Part shown: piece by piece, positions 16,757 through 22,320 of the stretch
Numbering within the stretch: the first letter of the stretch is position 1
How the letters are laid out: every line of letters starts with the position of its first letter
Source: Akkermansiaceae bacterium
GTDB lineage: Bacteria; Verrucomicrobiota; Verrucomicrobiia; Verrucomicrobiales; Akkermansiaceae
NCBI GenBank assembly: GCA_028293225.1
Contig: JAQGPE010000608.1
Coordinates: 1 to 22,320 of the forward strand
Length of the DNA stretch: 22,320 nucleotides
Direction: 5' to 3'
Notes under the pieces: generated by a model
What the model saw: only the letters and a program-made list of their open reading frames with translations
Databases searched by the model: none
Told to the model about the DNA's origin: nothing
Made by a program: the position numbers and the translations under genes

Positions 16757-19700
16757 ATGACTCGACCCATCCAACGAAATTCCTCATCCGCCGCTGCCGT
16801 CGGGCTGGCGGCGATGGTCTTCACGACCGTCTTCAGCGCCTTCAATCCGGCCGCGGCCTCGCTGCTGGCCTATGACGGCTTCGACTACCCGGCCGGCAGC
16901 ACGCTGACCGGCAAGACCGGCCCGCTGGGCTTCAGTTCCGCGTATACCGCGGTGGCTTCAGGCACGCCGGTCTCGGCTGCGGGCTATGCCTACGGCGACC
17001 TGGCGGTTGCAGGCAACAAGGTCGACTTCGCCGGCACCAATGGCAGCGGCGCCTTCGGCATCCTGTCGAATCCCTCCTATACCCCGGGCACGACGGTCTA
17101 CTTCAGCTACCTGATGCGGGTCACCGCCGACACGGGCTACGCGGGTCTTTCCCTTTTCCAGGGCGCGACCGAAACGCTGTTCACGGGCAATGTTTCGGGC
17201 AACGGCAACTTCTTCGGGATCGATCCGAAGTCCGGCGCCAGCGTGAACTCCACCGTCTCCGGAGCGAAGCTGTCACTGCTCGTCTACCGCATCGATTTCA
17301 CCGCGACCGGCGCGACCATCAAACTTTACGTCAACCCAACCTCCGGAGATGAACCCGCGACGCCCAACCTGACGGTAACGCGCACGACGCCGCTGACCTA
17401 CGATCGCATCCGTCTCCAATCGAGTTCCGTCACCGGCTCCCTCGATGAGTTCCGGCTGGGCACGACCTTCGCCGATGTCGCCCCGGTGACCTTTGGCAAT
17501 AACACGCAGGAAGTCGTGGTTGCCGGTTCTTCCGTCGCTTTCGGCTACGGCGCGGACACTCCGCCGCAGAGTTGGGCAGGTCGACTCGGCACGCTGCTGG
17601 AGACGCAGGCTCCTCTCGCGCCGGGCTCGAATGTCACCTGGCAGTATGGCAATGCCTCGGTGTCCGGTAACAACACCGCGGCGGTGCTGAGCCGCTATCA
17701 GAACGACGTCGCCGTCGCCCACAAGGACGCGAGCATCGTGATCATCGGGCTGTCGCTGGCGAACGAGGGCCTAGTCGGATCGACCACTCCGCAGCCGGTC
17801 TTCGACAGCTTCAAGAACGGGATGCTGCAGTTGATCGAGAACGTGAAGGCCCAGGGCGCCTACCCGATGTTCACGCTCTGCTACCCACAGAATACCTACA
17901 ATGCGGAGCAGTATGAGTACATCAAGCGGATGAATTTGCTGATGAACTCGTGGGGCTACCCGAGCATCAATCTGCTGGGCGCGATCGATGACGGGTCCGG
18001 CCACTGGGCTCCAGGCTACTCCTTCGACGACGGCCACCCGAACTCCGCGGGTCACGGCGAACTCTTTTACTCGATCGTGCCGACGGTCTTCGACGCCATC
18101 GTGGCCGGTAAGAAGACCACCCCGCAGTGGAAGGACACCACCGCTTATCTGAGCTTGCAGCAGGATGCCGCCGAGACCGCGCCGATCCGCTTCACTCCGG
18201 AGCGGACCATGCACTCCTTCACGCAGACCTTCCGGGTCCGCACCACCGGCACCGGCACCATCGCCGCGGTCGGCTTCGGCACGCAGCGAGCCACCCTGGA
18301 AGTCCGCAGCGGCTCGCTGGTCTATGTCGGACCGGGCGGCACGGAACTGAACTCCGGCGTGGATGTGAATGACGGCGCCTGGCACGACATCGCTCTGGCC
18401 CACCGCTACACCACCAACAACACGCTGTTGTTCGTCGATGGCGTGCCGAAGGGCAACCTGATCGAACAACTGGTGCCGGATCTCTTCGTGCTCGGCGGGC
18501 CTGCCGGCACCGGCCGTCCCGCCGCACCGGCCCACGCCGACTACCAGGACCTGGCGATCTACCGTGGCGCCTGGACCGGTGCCGAGGCGCTGGCCCAGGA
18601 CAGCGGCGCGCTCCAGCAGGCCAGCATGGAAATCTGCGCACCGCTGGCCGATGCCGCACCTTCTCAGGGCTCCACTCTGGAAAACCGCGCGCAGAGCCTG
18701 TCGCAGCTCATCCTGAGCAGCTCGCAGTTCACCGCCCAGGAAGCGCTGGTCGCGCCGGACAGCCTGAAGGCCGAGTCCTTCGCCGCCGGCGCCGTCAGCC
18801 TCACGTGGCAGGGTTACGGCGGCAATGGCTTCGTCGTCGAACGCCGCCGCACCGGCGTCGCCGAAGCCTGGACGACTCTCGCCACCACGACGGGGCAGGT
18901 CACTGCCTATGAGGATAGCGGACTGACCGCCGCGACCTCCTACGACTATCGTATTTCCGCAGTGGAAGGCGACCTGCGCAGTGACTCCACCAGCGTCGTG
19001 AGCATCCTGCCGAACGGCGTCGCGACCCGCAGCTACCAGGACTGGATCGCCAGCTACTACGCACCGCTGAAGACCACCTACCTGGTCGACTTCAACCCGA
19101 ACGCCTCGCCGGACTACGGCGGTGCGAAATGGAACACCGTCACCAACCCGGCGGTCGGCGCGCCGAAGCTGCTGGTCGATACCACCAACAGCTCGGCCGC
19201 CGGCGTCACCGTGGCGATCACCGATTCCTTCGACCAGACCCGCACCGACAACGGCGCGCCGCTGACCGACTACCCGGCCGCGGCGCAGTCGACCCAGTTC
19301 GCGCTGCGCGATGACGTGCCGCTGACCGGGGCGATCAAGTTCGCCGGCCTGAGCCCCGGCTCGACCTACGACTTCACCTTCTTCGCCCGGCGCGGCACGC
19401 TGGTCGCCGGCTACGACTACTCCGGCACCTACACCTTCACCGGCGCGGGCGCTCCCGTCTCGGTCCGGGTCGATGGAACCCTGAACACGGCCCTGACCAA
19501 GGTGCCCGGGATCACCCCCGACGCCTCCGGAAATGTGACCCTGACCATTTCCTCCGGCAATGGCACCGGCAACCACTTCGCGGTGATCAACTTCATCCAG
19601 CTCGACAAGGCCGGCCAGGATCCGACCTATCAGGCCAAGGTCGATCCCGCGGGCGATCCGGATGGCGATGGCGTGAGTAATTTCGAGGAATTCGCGCGCG

Positions 19701-19984
19701 GTCTCGACCCGACCAAGGCCGATGCCTCGCCCTTCCAGGTGAAGGATTTCAGCGGAGCGGCCGCCGGATCGAATGTCCGGCTGACCTTCGTGGAAAATCG
19801 TCGCGCCGGCGGCGTCACCTACGTGCTGGAGAAATCCGCCGATCTGGTGACCTGGCAGGCTGACACGACTGCGACGAATTCGCTGCTGAACCGTGCGGGT
19901 GACTCCGACACCGTGGCTTTTGACAGTCCGGTGGATGGCGCGCACCAGTTCTACCGCGTGCGGTTGGCGCCAGCTGCGAACTGA
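16757..19984 (+). CDS. Secreted multidomain SGNH-type esterase with LamG, FN3 and shared C-terminal module
   Basis: The protein is 1075 residues from ATG 16757, chosen because it starts a signal peptide (MTRPIQR, hydrophobic core, cleavage near AAA|S at about 36) that leads into LLAYDGFDYP, a common opening of verrucomicrobial secreted proteins. Residues 36-230 are a beta-sandwich. Residues about 250-450 are an SGNH/GDSL hydrolase: block I AGSSVAFG with candidate nucleophile S259, N336 in GLSLANEG, and D424/H427 in FDDGHP. Block I reads GSS instead of GDS. Residues about 462-640 look like LamG (DGAWHDIAL, then LLFVDG), and about 666-750 are fibronectin type III. Residues about 775-955 are a beta domain with FNP. 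A DPDGDGVSNFEEFARG hinge lies at 967-982, then the shared ending (YVLEKSADLVTW, then QFYRVRL). It is likely a carbohydrate or lipid deacylase acting outside the cell; the substrate is unknown. A strong terminator follows. Confidence 0.9.
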   Translation: MTRPIQRNSSSAAAVGLAAMVFTTVFSAFNPAAASLLAYDGFDYPAGSTLTGKTGPLGFSSAYTAVASGTPVSAAGYAYGDLAVAGNKVDFAGTNGSGAFGILSNPSYTPGTTVYFSYLMRVTADTGYAGLSLFQGATETLFTGNVSGNGNFFGIDPKSGASVNSTVSGAKLSLLVYRIDFTATGATIKLYVNPTSGDEPATPNLTVTRTTPLTYDRIRLQSSSVTGSLDEFRLGTTFADVAPVTFGNNTQEVVVAGSSVAFGYGADTPPQSWAGRLGTLLETQAPLAPGSNVTWQYGNASVSGNNTAAVLSRYQNDVAVAHKDASIVIIGLSLANEGLVGSTTPQPVFDSFKNGMLQLIENVKAQGAYPMFTLCYPQNTYNAEQYEYIKRMNLLMNSWGYPSINLLGAIDDGSGHWAPGYSFDDGHPNSAGHGELFYSIVPTVFDAIVAGKKTTPQWKDTTAYLSLQQDAAETAPIRFTPERTMHSFTQTFRVRTTGTGTIAAVGFGTQRATLEVRSGSLVYVGPGGTELNSGVDVNDGAWHDIALAHRYTTNNTLLFVDGVPKGNLIEQLVPDLFVLGGPAGTGRPAAPAHADYQDLAIYRGAWTGAEALAQDSGALQQASMEICAPLADAAPSQGSTLENRAQSLSQLILSSSQFTAQEALVAPDSLKAESFAAGAVSLTWQGYGGNGFVVERRRTGVAEAWTTLATTTGQVTAYEDSGLTAATSYDYRISAVEGDLRSDSTSVVSILPNGVATRSYQDWIASYYAPLKTTYLVDFNPNASPDYGGAKWNTVTNPAVGAPKLLVDTTNSSAAGVTVAITDSFDQTRTDNGAPLTDYPAAAQSTQFALRDDVPLTGAIKFAGLSPGSTYDFTFFARRGTLVAGYDYSGTYTFTGAGAPVSVRVDGTLNTALTKVPGITPDASGNVTLTISSGNGTGNHFAVINFIQLDKAGQDPTYQAKVDPAGDPDGDGVSNFEEFARGLDPTKADASPFQVKDFSGAAAGSNVRLTFVENRRAGGVTYVLEKSADLVTWQADTTATNSLLNRAGDSDTVAFDSPVDGAHQFYRVRLAPAAN

Positions 19985-20004
19985 GGGGCGCGGTTGCCAT
20001 TTCC

Positions 20005-20052
20005 AGGACTGCACTTCCGTTCCCGGCGAGGGGGCGGAGGGCAGTCCTTTTT
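20005..20052 (+). terminator. Rho-independent terminator of the SGNH esterase gene
   Basis: AGGACTGC (20005-20012) pairs perfectly with GCAGTCCT (20041-20048). Further pairing inside (CTTCCG with CGGAGG) lengthens the stem, and a run of five T ends it (20048-20052). It lies 20 bases after the stop codon. Confidence 0.85.
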
Positions 20053-20093
20053 CGTGCCTGGGGGGAAGATGACCGGGAAACCGGAGCGCCACC

Positions 20094-20248
20094 GGAGGGG
20101 GGACACTCTTGTCCCCCCTGCTCAGCAGGTTGGGCTGGTCAAATTCAACGCCTCTTAAACTCTCCCGTCCACCCCATCCAAAAATCGGCATCCTCCCATT
20201 CGAACCAGGCTCCCGAGCTTAGCAGGGGGACAAGAGTGTCCCCCCTCC
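20094..20248. mobile_element. REPIN/MITE-like pair of inverted palindromic repeats
   Basis: A 28-29 bp sequence at 20094-20122 returns in inverted orientation at 20221-20248 with a one-base indel. Each copy is itself a hairpin: G-run, ACA, a 4-base loop, TGT, C-run (20097-20118 and 20225-20245). About 98 bp of non-coding sequence lie between. A partial outward extension (CGGAG) is also shared. Two inverted REP-like palindromes form the classic REPIN layout, normally mobilised by a RAYT transposase encoded elsewhere. No target duplication is visible. Confidence 0.55.
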
Positions 20249-20257
20249 GTTCTCCGC

Positions 20258-21076
20258 TCAGCAGAGGCGGATCATGTCCTTGACGAACTGGCCCCAGAGG
20301 AAGAACAGGCCGCGTGGCGAGTACTCGAAATGGCCGTCGCGGCGGGCGCGGATGATGCCGGCGTCCAGGTTGTGGGTGATCTGGCGCTGCATTTCCTCCT
20401 CGATCGAGCCCTCGATCTCCTCAGGGTCCGGCATGCGCAGGCCATCGGGGTTGACCTTGGCGCGCTTCAGGAACTCGCGGTGGTCGCGCAGGATCTGATG
20501 AAAGCAGTTCCGCTCGCACGGGACGTGGTTCCAGTTCATGTCCGGCGGGCACTTCAGGGTCGGAGAAAAGGGGAAATTGGTGGTGCGGAAGACCCGGCCG
20601 TCCCGGTCGCGGGAGGTGACGGTGATAAAGGCAAAGGCCACCTCACCCTGCTCACACAAGCAAACGGCGCCGACGGCCCGCTCTTCCGGCTGCCAGTAGA
20701 GGCGGAAAAACTGCTGCATGCCGGACCATTCCCAGCCGCAGTCGTCGACGTGTTCGAAGCCTTCTTCCTCCATGGCGGTGGTGGCTTCGACGGCATTCGG
20801 GAAAAACGAAGGATCGGGCAGATCGCGGTGGCGGAGGCGGTTCTCCATCGGCAGGCGCATGGCGCGGATCCGGGTCAGCAGCTCCACCCAGGGCAGGAAA
20901 AACCACAGGGCCACCCCGATCAGGCCGCCCCACCAGCGCCCGGTCAGGTAGTAGAACAGCATGAAGCTGGCTCCCAGGAAGGTCACTGCCCCCAGCTTCC
21001 GGACGAAGGCCAGCCGCGCCGAGCGGAGCGCGACCGCCAGCACGAAAAGGCCGAGAACGATGAGACAGGAATGCAT
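20258..21076 (-). CDS. Membrane protein of unknown function
   Basis: This 272-residue protein has three hydrophobic segments near the N-terminus (about 3-17, 28-44 and 49-67) and a soluble domain (75-272). The soluble part is rich in aromatic and charged residues: a WEWSGMQQFFRLYW stretch at 115-128, several cysteines (113, 139, 141, 176, 187, 191) and a CPPDMNWNHVPCERNCFHQ segment at 176-194. A predicted helical stretch follows (about 218-240), with a C-terminal GLFFLWGQF segment. I do not recognise a family. The pattern of an unusual but well-formed protein with normal codon bias suggests a lineage-restricted conserved gene. The cysteines might bind metal or form disulfides; this is speculation. 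It is transcribed towards the REPIN-like element, and no partner gene is adjacent on its strand. Confidence 0.75.
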   Translation of the reverse strand: MHSCLIVLGLFVLAVALRSARLAFVRKLGAVTFLGASFMLFYYLTGRWWGGLIGVALWFFLPWVELLTRIRAMRLPMENRLRHRDLPDPSFFPNAVEATTAMEEEGFEHVDDCGWEWSGMQQFFRLYWQPEERAVGAVCLCEQGEVAFAFITVTSRDRDGRVFRTTNFPFSPTLKCPPDMNWNHVPCERNCFHQILRDHREFLKRAKVNPDGLRMPDPEEIEGSIEEEMQRQITHNLDAGIIRARRDGHFEYSPRGLFFLWGQFVKDMIRLC

Positions 21077-21277
21077 GAAATTTCAGGGAGCCCGGCGTCC
21101 GGCAGGCCTTTTTCCAGCTCCGTTTCCGGAGGTGGCGGCAGGCGCTGCACGCATGACCCCGGACTTCTCAGCGTGATCCTGTCGCCTGTCCAGAGATTCC
21201 GAGTGCCGCGATGAGGTGTGTGACACATCTTGCCGGGAAAAGCTGGCCAACCGGGCGGCCAACGCCTTCCGTCCGGC
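21077..21277. other. Divergent intergenic region
   Basis: The 200 bp lie between the unknown membrane protein gene (-) and the carbonic anhydrase-like gene (+). The in-frame extension upstream of the latter would need a TTG start at 21230 and looks non-coding. No convincing promoter or operator can be named. Confidence 0.4.
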
Positions 21278-21790
21278 ATGGCCATCGAGAGCTACGAAGG
21301 GATTTCCCCGGTCATCGCACCGGACAGTTTTGTCGCCGCCAGCGCCGATGTCATCGGCCGCGTGACCCTGGGGGAACTCAGCAGCGTCTGGTACAACGCG
21401 ACCCTGCGCGGAGATATCAACGAGATCGTGGTCGGGCCGCGCTCGAACATCCAGGACAACGCCGTGATCCACCTGGCCGATGACTACGGCTGCTATATCG
21501 GCGAACTCGTCACCGTCGGCCACTCCGCCATTCTGCACGCCTGCACGGTCAAGGACGAGGTGCTAGTGGGCATGGGCGCGATCGTCCTGGACGGCTCGGT
21601 GATCGGGGAAAGGTCGATCATCGGCGCCGGTGCGCTGGTCACCGGTGGCACGATCATCCCGCCTGGCTCGCTGGTGCTGGGCTCCCCGGCCAAGGTCGTG
21701 CGGACCCTTTCCCTGGATGAGCAGGCCAAGATCCGGGGCTGGGCGGACAAATATGTGATTCAATCCCGCAAGTTCCTGGCGCGGGATTAA
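21278..21790 (+). CDS. Gamma-class carbonic anhydrase-like hexapeptide-repeat protein (YrdA/CaiE family)
   Basis: This 170-residue protein starts at ATG 21278 (MAIESYEG). It is a left-handed beta-helix protein built from hexapeptide turns (for example VIGRVTLGELSSVWYNATLRGD and VLDGSVIGERSIIGAGALV) with a C-terminal helix. The residues that bind zinc in gamma carbonic anhydrases are present: H65 (NAVIH), H82 (VGH) and H87 (ILH). R44 and D46 (LRGD) and Q59 (NIQD), conserved in the Methanosarcina Cam enzyme, are also found. The family forms trimers with metal at the subunit interfaces. Many YrdA-type members have no proven carbonic anhydrase activity because they lack the acidic loop of Cam, and that loop is also short here, so the reaction (CO2 to bicarbonate) is possible but not assured. 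The gene is single and convergent with the next one, 8 bp away. Confidence 0.9.
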   Translation: MAIESYEGISPVIAPDSFVAASADVIGRVTLGELSSVWYNATLRGDINEIVVGPRSNIQDNAVIHLADDYGCYIGELVTVGHSAILHACTVKDEVLVGMGAIVLDGSVIGERSIIGAGALVTGGTIIPPGSLVLGSPAKVVRTLSLDEQAKIRGWADKYVIQSRKFLARD

Positions 21791-21798
21791 CGGGATCA

Positions 21799-22320
21799 TC
21801 AACGCTGCCTCCTGACGAAAACGGCATACTGAGGATTGTCGGCAATCCAGCGCTCCGCTGCTACACCGTCTGTATCGCTCAAGTAGGCGTACGCCATGCC
21901 GATCAGAAGCCTGCACTTGCCATCAGGGAATTCCGCCAGCAGTTCGGCACTTTCCAGGACTTTGACGGGATTCTTTGGTGCCACGTGACATGCCCAGGCA
22001 TCGAGCAAAAGCCTCTGGGTCTCTTCCGGACTGCCCTTAAGATAAGCCAGGCCGGTCACGATGCCGTCGCTGGTAGCAATCGCCGCCACAACACCTGCCA
22101 GGGCATTCTCTCGCGTAGCTCCGGCGGGCATCGATTCGACCAGTGAAATTGCGGTATCCCGGTCGTTCAGGGCGTATTTCAGAAACAGGTCAGGCTCAGT
22201 CAAGGTCCGGTCCGGCTGATCCTCAGACACCGTGTGGGAACTGCGCGCGATCTGGGCGGCCGCCATCGCGATCTCGTCAGGAGTGAAGCCGGGAATCCGC
22301 TCGATGTGATCCTCGACGGC
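21799..22320 (-). CDS. Unrecognised helical protein (5' truncated at window edge)
   Basis: The frame remains open through the right edge, so the ATG at 22266 is probably internal and the true start lies beyond the window. The visible 173 or so residues are alpha-helical. They have repeated short units ending around small residues and Asp/Asn-Pro, such as ALNDRDTAISLVESMP, GVVAAIATSD, LLLDAWACHVAPKNP, and a last unit AAERWIADNPQYA. This resembles the HEAT/TPR-like helical repeats with W-A-x-x-D/N-P motifs common in Verrucomicrobiota, but I cannot assign a family or function. It lacks a visible signal peptide in the portion present. It is convergent with the carbonic anhydrase-like gene, with 8 bp between the stops. 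Confidence 0.65.
   Translation of the reverse strand, partial: AVEDHIERIPGFTPDEIAMAAAQIARSSHTVSEDQPDRTLTEPDLFLKYALNDRDTAISLVESMPAGATRENALAGVVAAIATSDGIVTGLAYLKGSPEETQRLLLDAWACHVAPKNPVKVLESAELLAEFPDGKCRLLIGMAYAYLSDTDGVAAERWIADNPQYAVFVRRQR

Noticed and set aside
20094..20122. Left palindrome as a second terminator of the esterase gene
   Set aside because: A complete terminator with a T-run already lies at 20005-20052, the palindrome has no T-run, and a matching inverted copy points to a repeat element instead.
17771..20191. 806-residue open frame antisense to the SGNH esterase
   Set aside because: It has the same GC-driven antisense openness, a low-complexity Gly/Arg/Val translation and no recognisable fold, and it runs through the esterase terminator.

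Overview
The window looks like chromosomal DNA of a Verrucomicrobiota bacterium, most likely Verrucomicrobiales (Luteolibacter/Haloferula-like). The reasons are the high GC content, very large secreted proteins built from CotH, lamin-tail, P-domain, beta-propeller and 'ANDxFxxA…WWxWTAPxxG' repeats, and a recurring C-terminal ending of the form 'Y-x-L-E-x-S-x-D-L-x-T-W … F-Y-R-V/L'. This assignment is inferred from protein style; no rRNA or other marker gene is present. I see no tRNA, rRNA, CRISPR array, transposase or phage gene.

Layout: (1) 1-1792, 3' part of a CotH-type secreted protein (+). (2) 1986-3938, secreted P-domain plus lamin-tail protein (-). (3) 4289-4945, small Rossmann NAD(P)-binding protein (+), whose stop codon overlaps the stop of the next gene. 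(4) 4942-12668, a two-gene minus-strand operon: a 14-blade beta-propeller surface protein followed, with an ATGA stop/start overlap, by a 1732-residue protein of 12 PPC-like repeats. (5) 13015-15108, large-subunit (HPII/KatE-type) catalase (+), then a hairpin terminator shared with (6) 15182-16473, a minus-strand pair of an 83-residue membrane peptide overlapping a YhaM-like HD exoribonuclease. (7) 16757-19984, a secreted multidomain SGNH esterase (+) with a strong terminator. (8) 20094-20248, two inverted copies of a small palindrome (REPIN/MITE-like). (9) 20258-21076, membrane protein of unknown function (-). (10) 21278-21790, gamma-class carbonic anhydrase-like protein (+). (11) 21799 to the window end, 3' part of an unrecognised helical protein (-).

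About two thirds of the window codes for five extracellular or cell-surface proteins. Although otherwise unrelated, all five end in the same kind of roughly 60-90 residue beta-rich module. In three of them it is preceded by an acidic DxDxDG hinge of the calcium-binding type. No PEP-CTERM, LPXTG or autotransporter barrel is visible, so this shared ending is the best candidate here for an undescribed surface-sorting or anchoring device. The remaining genes are ordinary single-copy functions (peroxide defence, RNA turnover, bicarbonate/CO2 chemistry, redox) and do not obviously form one pathway with the surface proteins.
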